A stretch of DNA of 64,000 bases from Arthrobacter sp. Marseille-P9274. Lineage in GTDB: Bacteria > Actinomycetota > Actinomycetes > Actinomycetales > Micrococcaceae. Where the stretch lies: positions 2,268,033 through 2,332,032 of the forward strand of contig NZ_CAMPOV010000001.1 in assembly GCF_946892675.1 (NCBI RefSeq), read 5' to 3'. Both the position numbers and the translations under genes were made by a program. The notes under the pieces are model-generated. The model was not told the DNA's origin. It was given only the letters and a program-made list of their open reading frames with translations, and searched no databases. Positions 29,626-38,537 of this stretch are shown in pieces (the stretch's first letter is position 1; every line of letters starts with the position of its first letter).

Positions 29626-29813
29626 AACGTTCTCCAGTCGGTTCCATCGGACGGAGTAATCGAAGCTCCGGGACAGGTTCAGCGGTGCCGAAGAATCGGC
29701 ATCAATTCGAGTCTCGCTGCGTTTGCTGGCACATGAAAGAGCAGTTTCGTACCGACAACTCCCCCAGGCCTGTGCCTTTGCACAACGAGCCAAGCGCAGG
29801 GGCCTTCAGCGGA

Positions 29814-30020
29814 AGCGAGGAGCGCGTCGGACACCGCCGGGGGTGCATCCTGCGTTACGACATGCCCGGCGCCGGGCACGACGATCTCCCGCACGCCTCG
29901 GCGCGGGCGGCGCCCGTAACGACGGACACATCGGCCGTTAGCCGGGGAATCCGACGAGCGGGAACGAGGCCGAGCAGCGGCCCGGCGGCTTTGAGCGAGT
30001 ACCGTTCGACGGCGGTGAGC
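29814..30020 (-). pseudogene. Probable remnant of an alpha/beta hydrolase gene
   Basis: Two short adjoining frames on the minus strand look like the C-terminal end of an alpha/beta hydrolase: LTAVERYSLKAAGPLLGLV (near 30000), then after a frame change VREIVVPGAGHVVTQDAPPA (29894-29835), the usual His-containing end. No start or full domain is present. The surrounding 29626-30158 shows nothing else I recognise. Confidence 0.35.
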
Positions 30021-30158
30021 GGACTCGTGTTCCAGGTCGCGCCAAGGACAGTAAGGGATGGATACCTTCACTGCACTCCGTCAATCAGTGGCCCATCAGC
30101 CTGCTTCTGGTCAGCTAACTGCGGCCGCGCCAATTAGCTCCGTCTTGTGGCGCTCATG

Positions 30159-30330
30159 TGTCTCATAACTAACGATGCGCACGCGAATTTTGCCGGAAGG
30201 TTGCAATACATAGTTACGAGACTTGTCGGTTGCCATCGCGCGTCCAGGATTCCTCCGAAAATCTGTGACAGTGCAGGTGAGGCGACTGTTCCTGCGTTGA
30301 GACGTCTCGTTTCCCAAGGGTTATGAGACA
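30159..30330. repeat. 172-bp element with 11-bp perfect inverted ends (repeat copy 1)
   Basis: TGTCTCATAAC at 30159-30169 is matched by GTTATGAGACA at 30320-30330. The ends are the same motif as in the compact palindromes at 31272, 33267, 34290, 42744, 43316 and 45416. The interior carries GAGACGTCTC (30300-30309) but no gene. It is first copy of the dispersed repeat and marks the left border of the mosaic region. Confidence 0.6.
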
Positions 30331-30479
30331 AACTATGTTGTAGATAGGGCACTAACCCATTTTCATCGGGCGGGGTAAACGGCATCTCAGCAACGATGGG
30401 GCTGCGGCATCTAGGCCGCTACGAGCACGCCCTCTGCCGACCGGCTTACGGGACGGGTCAGCAACTGAATATTTGTTGT

Positions 30480-30695
30480 TCAAGGCTCGTCGCGATGTGC
30501 GCGTTCACTGCTGAAGATAAACAGTGCCCACCCCGCCAAAGCAACGAGTGCTACTACGAGTAATAGCCAGTTCGACTGAGCGGCTACGAAGTAGATGCCG
30601 ATCGTCAGCATCGGGATTAGTGGCACAGCCCAAATAAAGGCCAGGAACCGGCCGCGTTCTCGGTATGTCCAGACCTGTCCTCTTTTGGGGAACAC
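30480..30695 (-). CDS. 71-residue two-helix membrane protein, paralogue of 38702-38917
   Basis: GTG at 30695 follows GGAGCC. The short basic N-terminus MFPKRGQVWTYRERGR and two hydrophobic helices (FIWAVPLIPMLTIGIYFVA; LLLVVALVALAGWALFIF) end in SSERAHRDEP. A same-length protein with the same start and end motifs follows the RHS gene about 8 kb away. An orphan immunity protein is a reasonable guess; no biochemical family recognised. Confidence 0.75.
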   Translation of the reverse strand: MFPKRGQVWTYRERGRFLAFIWAVPLIPMLTIGIYFVAAQSNWLLLVVALVALAGWALFIFSSERAHRDEP

Positions 30696-30866
30696 GTGGG
30701 CTCCTATCTTCTGGAGGTGTCTACGACTTGTCGAGGTCTGGCAACGAAACCGCGCCTGTGGCGGAGCCTAAATCGCTGAGCTTGTGTTTTCCTTCCTACG
30801 TGTGATTTTGGGCTGTGAATACCAGGAAAACCGGGGCGCATCTCTGAATTGTCCTTTGAATCATCG

Positions 30867-31106
30867 TTATCGAGGCTCCCGCTTCTGCAACCCGGTCGCG
30901 TAAGCGGGATCAGATCGAGTCCAAAGGATCACGCCAACGATCAGCAGAATGGCGGCCAGAAGACCCATCGGTAGCGCCAAATTCATACCGAGGAGTCCCA
31001 CTACGACAGGCAGAGCAACGGCCACCAAAGCAAGAGCGAAACAAACCTTGGCTAGCCGCTTCATCTTGCGTTGCCGTAGCAGGGATGATTCAGGAAACCT
31101 GTCCAT
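30867..31106 (-). CDS. 79-residue two-helix membrane protein
   Basis: Hydrophobic segments VCFALALVAVALPVVVGLLG and LPMGLLAAILLIVGVILW lie between basic ends. ATG at 31106 lacks a good ribosome site, and ATG at 31064 (MKRLAK) is an alternative. It lies upstream of, and on the same strand as, the 71-residue protein, between repeat copies 1 and 2. Function unknown. Confidence 0.6.
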   Translation of the reverse strand: MDRFPESSLLRQRKMKRLAKVCFALALVAVALPVVVGLLGMNLALPMGLLAAILLIVGVILWTRSDPAYATGLQKREPR

Positions 31107-31271
31107 GGGCTCAACTATCTCGTTCTTCCCTCGCCGAGAGAATACGTGTGCAATTGGATGCCCGAGAAAGTTCCAGTTCCGGATCCTCCGTCGGGCAATC
31201 GGGCGCGGAATTTACGCTGTGATTCACAGCGAAAGTGGCGAGTACCCGGGCCTGCGTCCGTCACCGCGCAG

Positions 31272-31316
31272 TGTCGCATAACCGGTGTGTACTGAATCCC
31301 TAGGGTTGTGAAACGG
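31272..31316. repeat. Palindromic repeat copy 2 (chimeric)
   Basis: The left part TGTCGCATAACCGGTGTGT, then CTGAATCCCTAGGG, is almost identical to the left arm of copy 4. The right end GGTTGTGAAACG matches copy 7 instead, as if two variants had recombined at CTAG. The rest of 31107-31514 holds no gene I can support. Confidence 0.65.
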
Positions 31317-31514
31317 CGTGCTCCAATTACGGGAACTCCACCGGACGATAAAACGGACTGGGCCTACGACACACATCCTCCGCTGGGCAACCGTCGCTTA
31401 GACCGATCCCCCACGGTGCGTCCCCCGATCGATGCACGCAGTTATTGATGTCGGCGGCCGAATCGAGCGACGACCAACACCTGTGTAAGCGACAACCGCC
31501 AGAATTGTCCCAGA

Positions 31515-31910
31515 CTAGCTCGAGTAGCGACGGCCGGGCCGTGGAAGCCGGCCGCTCGCGAAGGCCTCAATCCGCTGATCGAGCTCCTCCAAGCACTCAC
31601 GTTGGGCTGCCACGTCATCTGGCTCCCAGGTCCATTCCTGGTACTCCACATCGCCTGATACGCACACGTCATGGTCGAGGTTGTCGTACCAGACCACCAT
31701 CACCCTTTCCGGGTCGGCCACGAGTGCAATCTGAGTGCGCCATCCGCTGACGGCTTCGCGGCCGGCTTCCCAACCGTCATAGGAATGAGCCGCAACGATG
31801 GCGGCCTCATTCCGCGCCACAGCGGAATCAATAGTCCTGTGTAGATCGACTAGGAATGTCGGCCTTACAGGCTCGGGCAGCGAATGGCTCTTCCGTGGAC
31901 GCTCGCTCAT
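31515..31910 (-). CDS. Hypothetical protein, 131 residues
   Basis: Soluble and acidic-aromatic (VVWYDNLDHDVCVSGDVEYQ, EWTWEPDD), with a predicted alpha/beta composition. No ribosome site is clear before ATG at 31910. Its size, solitary nature and place in the repeat-punctuated region resemble immunity-type genes, but there is no family match I can name. Confidence 0.55.
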   Translation of the reverse strand: MSERPRKSHSLPEPVRPTFLVDLHRTIDSAVARNEAAIVAAHSYDGWEAGREAVSGWRTQIALVADPERVMVVWYDNLDHDVCVSGDVEYQEWTWEPDDVAAQRECLEELDQRIEAFASGRLPRPGRRYSS

Positions 31911-32038
31911 CGTTACCGCTCGTCTCGTTCGTTCACGGCATCAGTCTGTCAGCAAATTTGGGCACCCGTCCGCCAGCGAATGCCCAAGCGGGACCGGCTT
32001 ATGGAACTGAGCGGTAACAGCTGCACTGAAGTGTGTGT

Positions 32039-32596
32039 TTACAGATCGCGTATGTGAAAAACGCTTCTCAGGTTCAGCTGCCGTCGCGGATGGTTCTCCC
32101 TGAGGTTGTCGATCAAAACCGATGCTCCGATCCATTCGGCGCCGATGTCCTCGACGAGTTTCTGCAGGGCCAGAAGCTGTCCGCCCGTATCGATGAGGTC
32201 GTCCACCGCGAGGACCCGGTCACTGGATCGGATAAGACCTTTAGGCAAGCCGAACTCGAGATGCCGGTCTTGGTAGTCCGGCGGGCTAGTGACAGTGATC
32301 CAGGGGTCGCTGTCGAAGGACGGCGAGGGGTCTTTGCGAATGGGACAGAAGCCAACGCCGAGGCTTGCCGCCGTTAACGCCCCTGTGAGGTACCCGCTGG
32401 CGGAAGGGCCTATGACAATGGTTGGCGTGCTGTCGCGGAAGGGCTTGGCCAGCAGATCACCGATTCCTGCGACGACTTCCGGCTCTCGCCACCAAGCGAA
32501 CAGATTAAAGTACTCGCTGCCGGTCTGAGGATTGATCTTCCATTCAAACAGTTCAGCCAAACGGGATTGAAGGTCGGTAGAAATGTCCGAAGGCAT
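32039..32596 (-). CDS. Phosphoribosyltransferase-domain protein
   Basis: 185 residues. The PRPP-binding signature RVLAVDDLIDTGGQ is at 127-140, and VIGPSASGYLTGALTA supplies the flexible loop/core strand, as in type I PRTases. The N-terminal 45 residues (FEWKINPQTGSEYFNLFAWW) are unusual. It could be a nucleobase PRTase or a PRT-fold regulator or toxin-linked enzyme. No purine genes are adjacent. Confidence 0.75.
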   Translation of the reverse strand: MPSDISTDLQSRLAELFEWKINPQTGSEYFNLFAWWREPEVVAGIGDLLAKPFRDSTPTIVIGPSASGYLTGALTAASLGVGFCPIRKDPSPSFDSDPWITVTSPPDYQDRHLEFGLPKGLIRSSDRVLAVDDLIDTGGQLLALQKLVEDIGAEWIGASVLIDNLRENHPRRQLNLRSVFHIRDL

Positions 32597-32708
32597 GAGC
32601 TGAATCCTATCGACAACCTGACAGAAGACATTTCGAGGATCGCGCTAAGTGTCCTGCATTCAGGGATCCCTTATCGCTAAAAGCGGAGGGCTTTGGACCC
32701 GAGTGACT

Positions 32709-33212
32709 TTAGAGATGAGTGGCGAGGATTGTTCGGCCGCGGTCCAGAATTTCCTGCATAGTACGGCGTTCGCTCTCGTTGAAAGAGGGGCTGTAGTGTT
32801 CGCCAGCGGGAGTGACGCTTTCCAGGTTGTTGCCGAAGAAGAGTTTGTCGTAGCACTTGGATGCGACAGGTCCGCGGTCATCCAATGTGGCATCGACACT
32901 GCGGGCAATATCGGCGAACAGGTTCCAAGCATTCAGGAGCTGCGCACAGATGTCGTCCGACATCGGAAGTTCTAGGAGTTCTTCCAACCCATCAAGATTC
33001 TGCGATTCGAGCTCGTCATCTTCCAGATCCAGACCGTGGTCGATAGCTACCGTGGAGAATTCTTCGGGAGTACGCACAGAGACGATCCTGCCGTTGGTTA
33101 CGAGGACACCGTCAGTGTCCTCGTTGGCTTCCTCTGTGCCGTTATCGTTTTGGCAGACAATGCCCAGAGAGCGGCCCTGAAATTGAACCCATTGAGGGTA
33201 CGAGAATCTCAT
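32709..33212 (-). CDS. Hypothetical acidic protein, 167 residues
   Basis: Strongly acidic (DLEDDELESQNLDGLEELLE) and all-soluble, with a helical second half (NAWNLFADIARSVDATL, ESERRTMQEILDRGRTI). Small acidic soluble proteins beside RHS loci are often immunity proteins; this is inference only. No family recognised. Confidence 0.6.
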   Translation of the reverse strand: MRFSYPQWVQFQGRSLGIVCQNDNGTEEANEDTDGVLVTNGRIVSVRTPEEFSTVAIDHGLDLEDDELESQNLDGLEELLELPMSDDICAQLLNAWNLFADIARSVDATLDDRGPVASKCYDKLFFGNNLESVTPAGEHYSPSFNESERRTMQEILDRGRTILATHL

Positions 33213-33266
33213 TCACGAACCTTATCCCTTACGGACAGCCGCACCCTTCACCCGACTGACCCGGTA

Positions 33267-33310
33267 TGTCTCATAACCCCAGTGAGTCGAAACGCTAGCG
33301 TTGTAAGACG
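33267..33310. repeat. Palindromic repeat copy 3
   Basis: TGTCTCATAACC on the left and GTTGTAAGACG on the right, centred on ACGCTAGCGTT. Arm pairing is imperfect. It sits between the 167-residue gene and the SRPBCC gene. Confidence 0.7.
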
Positions 33311-33379
33311 GGGTGCCTCAATTGAGGATCCCTCACTGGCCCGTCAATCTGCGGTCATTGCTGCTGCCATACTTTGTCG

Positions 33380-33829
33380 GTGACATCATTTGAATGCACC
33401 ACCCGCACGAAGGTCAGTAAGAATGAGCTCTTTGACCGGTCCCGCAGCATCGATGCCCATGTCGGTTCGATGGCAAAGTCCGGAGAGAAAGCAGTTGGGG
33501 GTGTAACGACAGGATTGATCTCGTTGGGTGAGGAGGTCGTGTGGCGGGCATGGCACTTCGGGTTTCCTATCCGTATGACCAGTCGGATTACCGCGATGGA
33601 GGCCCCGGACTATTTCGTCGATGAACAGGTCAAGGGGCCATTCCGGCGCTTCCGTCATGTTCACGAGTTCCTGGTCGAAGGTGAAGAAACCGTGATGATT
33701 GACCGCATCGAGTTCACCGCACCATTTGGTCCCATCGGACGTATCGTCGAGAAGTTATTCCTTGCTCGATATCTTCGACACCTGATCGACACCCGAAACC
33801 GATACCTGACCGCTCATGACCCCTCCTAA
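33380..33829 (+). CDS. SRPBCC-fold (polyketide cyclase/CoxG-like) protein
   Basis: 149 residues from GTG at 33380. The pattern is of the START/SRPBCC ligand-binding superfamily: RSIDAHVGSMAKSGEKAVGG, RMTSRITAMEAPDYFVDE, FRRFRHVHEF, and a C-terminal helix LARYLRHLIDTRNRYL. It probably binds a hydrophobic ligand; role unknown. Confidence 0.75.
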   Translation: MTSFECTTRTKVSKNELFDRSRSIDAHVGSMAKSGEKAVGGVTTGLISLGEEVVWRAWHFGFPIRMTSRITAMEAPDYFVDEQVKGPFRRFRHVHEFLVEGEETVMIDRIEFTAPFGPIGRIVEKLFLARYLRHLIDTRNRYLTAHDPS

Positions 33830-33898
33830 GTTGCTTGGCTCTAGGGCGGCATGCGTCCGTGGGCCGCACTTATTCACCGTGCATGAGGGGCCCGGGCG

Positions 33899-34192
33899 TT
33901 AAAGTCCCAAGAAGGCAGATGCGAATATCGCGATCGGTACATACAAAACTGCTCCCGCAACCGCAGTGAGGCGATCTCCAGTGGATCCGGACTGCCTTAA
34001 AGCAAAATAGCAAAGAAGCACCCCAGGCAGGACCAGCCCCGCAGATGCTATCCCTCGGTACAACTGCCATTCCACGGGCATCCGGGCCTCGATACCCATC
34101 CAGAGCCGGACAATAATCCAAGCTGTCAGTAAAAACAGAGCACCCGCGGCGAAAAGACCAGCGAGAATTTTAGTCCCCAACTCACGCGTCAT
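33899..34192 (-). CDS. 97-residue three-helix membrane protein
   Basis: ATG at 34192 follows GAGAG. Hydrophobic segments are ILAGLFAAGALFLLTAWIIV, IASAGLVLPGVLLCYFAL and LTAVAGAVLYVPIAIFASAF. It lies between repeat copies 3 and 4. No family recognised; possibly a membrane immunity protein. Confidence 0.65.
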   Translation of the reverse strand: MTRELGTKILAGLFAAGALFLLTAWIIVRLWMGIEARMPVEWQLYRGIASAGLVLPGVLLCYFALRQSGSTGDRLTAVAGAVLYVPIAIFASAFLGL

Positions 34193-34289
34193 GCTCTCAA
34201 TTTAGACGATGAACAGGCGTTTATTTCATTCGAGATGCCTCTCTGGTGCGCCATTTACCGCTGTGATCCGACTCAGAGATTGCCAGCAG

Positions 34290-34348
34290 TGTCTCATAAC
34301 CGGTGTGTAGTGAATCCCTAGGGATTCAGCACACACCGGTTAGAGACA
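34290..34348. repeat. Palindromic repeat copy 4, long near-perfect palindrome
   Basis: 59 bases that fold on themselves almost end to end: TGTCTCATAACCGGTGTGT on the left pairs with ACACACCGGTTAGAGACA on the right with a single bulged base. The centre GAATCCCTAGGGATTC is a perfect 16-base palindrome. It is the most intact member of the dispersed family and could extrude as a cruciform or act as a bidirectional terminator between 33899-34192 and 34419-34847. Confidence 0.85.
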
Positions 34349-34418
34349 AGCCGCCTATCGCCGGAACTGCGGGCCTGAAACCACAATGAGGTCAGGTACC
34401 GGTGGCTAGGATGCAGAG

Positions 34419-34847
34419 ATGACGGATGAGGAACCCTGGGGAGTATATTTCAAGGACAAGCTGCCTAAGGGATGGGCTTACCCTCTGGGCAGGGATGAGG
34501 TACGTGCCGCCCTCGTCTCGGCCGGAGCGGTCGTGGGCAGTCTTTCATTCAGCCGGACGAATGTGCTTGAAGGGCGGAGTATCCTACGCGCCTATTGGCC
34601 GTCGGATGCGCGCTCACAATATTTGGATCCGGGCCGATACGAGAGAAGTCCGCTGATGATGTGGGTCAAGGCGGTGCCGTCCGACATGCGCGACCGGATA
34701 GGCCAGGAAATCCGAAGCGTTTGGCTCGGCCAGGCAGCTGATTGGGCGGCGAAAGCACCCGTACGAGGGAATGCATGGACAGCCTCTGACCACTATTGGG
34801 ACGTGAGGTATACGAAAGACGCCGGCTTATTCCTTGAAGATTCTTAG
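34419..34847 (+). CDS. Hypothetical protein, 142 residues
   Basis: ATG at 34419 has AGGATG upstream. Soluble and Trp-rich (WGVYFKDKLPKGWAYPLGRD, RGNAWTASDHYWDVRY). It stands alone between repeat copies 4 and 5; the stop merges into copy 5. No family recognised. Confidence 0.6.
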   Translation: MTDEEPWGVYFKDKLPKGWAYPLGRDEVRAALVSAGAVVGSLSFSRTNVLEGRSILRAYWPSDARSQYLDPGRYERSPLMMWVKAVPSDMRDRIGQEIRSVWLGQAADWAAKAPVRGNAWTASDHYWDVRYTKDAGLFLEDS

Positions 34848-34880
34848 TTGGCGTGTGCTGAATCCTTGGCGATTCGAGAC
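34847..34880. repeat. Palindromic repeat copy 5 (partial)
   Basis: GGCGTGTGCTGAATCC and GATTCGAGACG match the inner arm of copy 4 and the outer arm of copies 6-8. The left third is missing. It lies directly against the stop of the preceding gene. Confidence 0.55.
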
Positions 34881-34953
34881 GCCGGGCTCCTTCCCACTGG
34901 TGTCCCCCCGCTTACGCGTCAGCAGGTGGGGTGATGCCTGCGACACTGGGGGC

Positions 34954-35847
34954 ATGAATATTCCAGAAGACGGGGGACGTCTGGAAGATGACCCCGAGTT
35001 TGCGGCCATGTTGGAGGAGTTCGGGTTCTTTCTGGCCCCCGAGGGCTACGAAGATGAGGACGATTACCCCGAGCCCAACCCGCTGTGGGTCGAGAACGGT
35101 GTGCTGCCCCCGGACGCGCGCGAACATTTGCTGTCCAACGAGGACGGGCGGGTGATTATCGATTACCCGCCCGATGACCAGCCGGGACTGGACGTGCTCG
35201 CCCCGGTCTTCGACGTCGTGCGCAGCGTCCAGACCACCTACGGGGTCACGGACTTCTCGCTGCTGGATGAGATCCCGCACCTGGAAGCGCTGAGCATTGA
35301 TGACAAGATCAAGACCGCGCCGACCCGGAGGGAATGGCCGCAACTGCGGCGTTACGATGGCCCGTGGCAGCCGGAAGCCGCACCCTTCGTCGCCGCACCG
35401 CGCCTGGACTCGCTGCGCCTCCTGGGAGCCACCCAGGAGGCCTTGGACCTGATCCAAGGACCGCTGTCCTCCCTCTTCCTGCAGCGACTGAAGGTGGCCG
35501 ACGGGTCACCCGGATGGCCGCACCCTGCCGAGATTGTCAGCATCGACACCACCCGACGGGTTGATGTCAGCCGTATCCACCAGCTGGCCTCGGCCGAGAA
35601 GATCAGGTTCGACGGCATCGGCGAGGTCTCCGGCCTCGACGTCGTCTCCGCCGAGCACCCGCTGCGGGAGCTGCACCTGGAGAACGTGCGCAGCCTGGGC
35701 ACCACGGTCAATCCCTGGCTGATCCAAGCGGACAGGACTTACGTCATGGGCAGGCCCAACGTGATGAAGTGGGTCAATGAAGCCCTGCTCCACCGGCCCG
35801 ACGACTGGGACCAGCGCTGGGTGCTCGACCATGGCTGGGTGCCCTAG
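34954..35847 (+). CDS. Hypothetical protein, 297 residues, acidic N-terminus
   Basis: ATG at 34954 follows GGGGG. The first 70 residues are Asp/Glu/Pro-rich (EGYEDEDDYPEPNPLW). The rest has repeating short leucine-spaced units (LEALSID, LDSLRLLGATQEALDLI, LRELHLENVRSL) resembling a leucine-rich-repeat-like solenoid. The function is unknown. The IS21 element begins about 58 bases downstream. Confidence 0.65.
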   Translation: MNIPEDGGRLEDDPEFAAMLEEFGFFLAPEGYEDEDDYPEPNPLWVENGVLPPDAREHLLSNEDGRVIIDYPPDDQPGLDVLAPVFDVVRSVQTTYGVTDFSLLDEIPHLEALSIDDKIKTAPTRREWPQLRRYDGPWQPEAAPFVAAPRLDSLRLLGATQEALDLIQGPLSSLFLQRLKVADGSPGWPHPAEIVSIDTTRRVDVSRIHQLASAEKIRFDGIGEVSGLDVVSAEHPLRELHLENVRSLGTTVNPWLIQADRTYVMGRPNVMKWVNEALLHRPDDWDQRWVLDHGWVP

Positions 35848-35906
35848 AAAACGGATCCTGGGCCTCCTCGTTCAGCGCTACCGGGCGATCGGGGTGCCAT
35901 TGGCTG

Positions 35907-35996
35907 TGACAGGTTTGGATGGCCCCGGTAGGACGGTTATATTGGGCCCCATTTCATGACTCGCCGGGCGCTTGTGACGGTTATTTGTGGCCCCGC
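35907..35996 (+). repeat. Three direct repeats at the IS21 left end
   Basis: TGACAGGTTTGGATGGCCCC (35907-35926), GGACGGTTATATTGGGCCCC (35931-35950) and TGACGGTTATTTGTGGCCCC (35975-35994) are variants of one sequence. Multiple end repeats are known transposase-binding sites in IS21 elements. Confidence 0.7.
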
Positions 35997-36045
35997 CTTC
36001 AACGTTGGATCCATCAGCGGATGGATGCGGCGGAGGGCGGGCTGG

Positions 36046-37722
36046 ATGGAGTCGAGAGTGGAGTTGTTCGCGCAGATTCGAAGGGATTCCCGGGTTGAGG
36101 AGCTGTCGGTTCGCGCGCTGGCCCTCCGGTACCGGGTTCACAGAAGAACGGTGCGGCAGGCTCTGGAATCAGCTACCCCTCCGGAACGTAAGCCGAGGCA
36201 GGGGGTGTCCTGGCGGCTGGAGCCGTTCAAGGCCGCGATCGACGCGATGCTGATCGAGGACACTACGGCGCCGCGGAAGCAGCGTCATACCGCGCGCAGG
36301 ATCCTGGCCCGGCTGATCGAGGAGCACGGAGCGCAGGAGCTGTCCTATTCGACGGTGCGGGACTACGTGCGGGTCCGCCGGGCACAGATTGATGTGGAGG
36401 CCGGACGCCGAGTCGAGGCGTTCGTCCCGCAGGAGCACGCGCCCGGCGCGGAGGCCGAGGTGGACTTCGGTGAGGTCTGGGTCGTGCTGAACGGGGTGAA
36501 GACCAAGTGCTATATGTTCATCTTCCGGTTGTCGCACTCGGGCAAGGCCATTCACCGGATCTATCCAACGCAGGCGCAGGAAGCCTTTCTGGAAGGCCAT
36601 ATCGAGGCGTTCAACGAGCTCGGCGGCGTGCCGGTCAAACACATCCGCTATGACAATCTGACCAGCGCGGTCTCGGCTGTGGTGTTCGGGCAGGGCCGGC
36701 AGCGCAGGGAGAACGACCGGTGGATGTTGTTCCGCTCGCACTACGGCTTCGATGCCTTCTACTGCCAGCCCGGCATCGCCGGTGCGCATGAGAAAGGCGG
36801 GGTCGAGGGCGAGGTGGGCTGGTTCCGACGCAACCGGCTCTCCCCGATGCCTGTCGCCGTGTCCCTGGATGAGCTCAACGACCGCATCCGCGGTTGGGAG
36901 GCCTTGGACGAGGCCCGACGGATCAATGACCGGATCCGCACCATCGGCCAGGACTTCGGAACCGAACGGCCGTTCCTGGCACCGTTGCCGGCCGAAGCTT
37001 TCGATCCCGGACTGGTGCTGAACCCGCGGGTGGATCGGTCTTCGATGATCACGGTGCGGATGGTGAAGTACTCCGTCCCGGCCCGGCTCATTGGCCGCAG
37101 GGTCCGGGTCTCGCTGCGGGCATCCGAACTCGTGGTCTTCGACGGCCGAACCGTGGTTGCCCGGCATCAGCGGGTTGCCGCGCGGTCCGGGCAATCGGTC
37201 GAGCTGGATCACTACCTGGAGGTCCTGAAAATCAAACCCGGCGCCCTGCCCGGGTCCACTGCTCTGGCCCGGGCCCGTGAATCCGGGGCGTTCACCAGTG
37301 CGCATGAGGCGTTCTGGGCCGCCTCCCGCCGGGTCAACGGCGACGCCGACGGGACACGGGAACTCATCGACGTCCTGCTGCTGCACCGGTCCATGGACGC
37401 CGCGGACATCCAGGCAGGGATCACCGCGGCGCTGGGCGTGGGCGCTGTCAGTGCCGACGTCGTCGCCGTCGAAGCCCGAAGGCACGCCGCCAGCGCGCCG
37501 TCGGGTGGGGCCGGTCCGGGCCGTCATCCCGCTGCTCATGCTGACGTGAAAGTGCAACGGGTTGTCAGTCTCACCCAGCGCCGGCTCATGGACCCCGCCG
37601 CCGTCATCGCCGGGCTCCCGCCCGACACCCGGCCCGTTCCCTCGATCGGCGCCTACGACGAACTGCTGCTCAAACGCACTGAGCACTCCGCTGGAACCGT
37701 GTCGAAGGAGAACATCTCATGA
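36046..37722 (+). CDS. istA: IS21 transposase IstA
   Basis: 558 residues from ATG at 36046 (MESRVELFAQIRRDSR), the usual opening of this family. The frame is open upstream to 35956. An N-terminal HTH (RALALRYRVHRRTVRQALES) is followed by the DDE integrase core with Asp140 (AEVDFGEVW), Asp203 (IRYDNL) and Glu254 (EKGGVEGEVGW). All three catalytic residues are present, so the element may be active. Confidence 0.95.
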   Translation: MESRVELFAQIRRDSRVEELSVRALALRYRVHRRTVRQALESATPPERKPRQGVSWRLEPFKAAIDAMLIEDTTAPRKQRHTARRILARLIEEHGAQELSYSTVRDYVRVRRAQIDVEAGRRVEAFVPQEHAPGAEAEVDFGEVWVVLNGVKTKCYMFIFRLSHSGKAIHRIYPTQAQEAFLEGHIEAFNELGGVPVKHIRYDNLTSAVSAVVFGQGRQRRENDRWMLFRSHYGFDAFYCQPGIAGAHEKGGVEGEVGWFRRNRLSPMPVAVSLDELNDRIRGWEALDEARRINDRIRTIGQDFGTERPFLAPLPAEAFDPGLVLNPRVDRSSMITVRMVKYSVPARLIGRRVRVSLRASELVVFDGRTVVARHQRVAARSGQSVELDHYLEVLKIKPGALPGSTALARARESGAFTSAHEAFWAASRRVNGDADGTRELIDVLLLHRSMDAADIQAGITAALGVGAVSADVVAVEARRHAASAPSGGAGPGRHPAAHADVKVQRVVSLTQRRLMDPAAVIAGLPPDTRPVPSIGAYDELLLKRTEHSAGTVSKENIS

Positions 37723-38537
37723 GCCCCACCGCCCCGGCCACGACCATCACCCCGACGCTGCGCCGGCGCCGGGGCCTGACCGAGCAGGCCGCGGTCGCGG
37801 CCGTGGACCAGGCCTGCCGGCGTCTGCGCCTGCCCACCATCCGGGCGGTCCTGGACGAAGCCCTGACCGCCGCAGGGAAGGAACAGCTCTCCTATCAGGG
37901 ATTCCTGGCCGAACTGCTGCTCGCCGAGTGCGATGACCGGGACCGGCGCTCGTCCATCCGCCGCGTCAAGGCAGCCGGCTTCCCCCGGGATAAGTGGCTG
38001 GGAGATTTCGATTTCGCCGCGAACCCGAACATCAACCCCGCGACCGTCCATACCCTGGCCACCGGGGACTGGATCCGCAAAGGCGCACCCCTGTGCCTGA
38101 TCGGCGACTCAGGAACCGGCAAGTCCCACCTGCTCATCGGGCTCGGCACCGCAGCCGCGGAAAAGGGATACCGGGTCAAATACACCTTGGCCACCCGGCT
38201 CGTGAACGAACTCGTCGAAGCCGCCGACGAGAAAGTCTTGGCCAAGACCATCGCCCGTTACGGGCGCGTGGACCTGCTGTGTATTGATGAGCTTGGCTAT
38301 ATGGAACTGGACCGCCGCGGCGCCGAGCTGCTGTTCCAGGTCCTGACCGAACGTGAGGAGAAGAACTCCATTGCGATCGCCAGCAACGAATCCTTCTCTG
38401 GCTGGACCAAGACCTTCACCGACCCGAGGCTTTGCGCAGCCATCGTGGACCGCCTGACCTTCAACGGCGCCATCATCGAAACCGGCACCGACTCCTACCG
38501 CCTCGCCCGCACCATCGCCCAACACACCTCCAGCTAG
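37719..38537 (+). CDS. istB: IS21 helper ATPase IstB
   Basis: AAA+ ATPase related to DnaC that helps IstA in target capture. 272 residues. ATG at 37719 overlaps the istA stop. Walker A GDSGTGKS is at 129-136, Walker B LLCIDELGYM follows, and the C-terminus (DRLTFNGAIIETGTDSYRL) is typical. Intact. Confidence 0.95.
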   Translation: MSPTAPATTITPTLRRRRGLTEQAAVAAVDQACRRLRLPTIRAVLDEALTAAGKEQLSYQGFLAELLLAECDDRDRRSSIRRVKAAGFPRDKWLGDFDFAANPNINPATVHTLATGDWIRKGAPLCLIGDSGTGKSHLLIGLGTAAAEKGYRVKYTLATRLVNELVEAADEKVLAKTIARYGRVDLLCIDELGYMELDRRGAELLFQVLTEREEKNSIAIASNESFSGWTKTFTDPRLCAAIVDRLTFNGAIIETGTDSYRLARTIAQHTSS

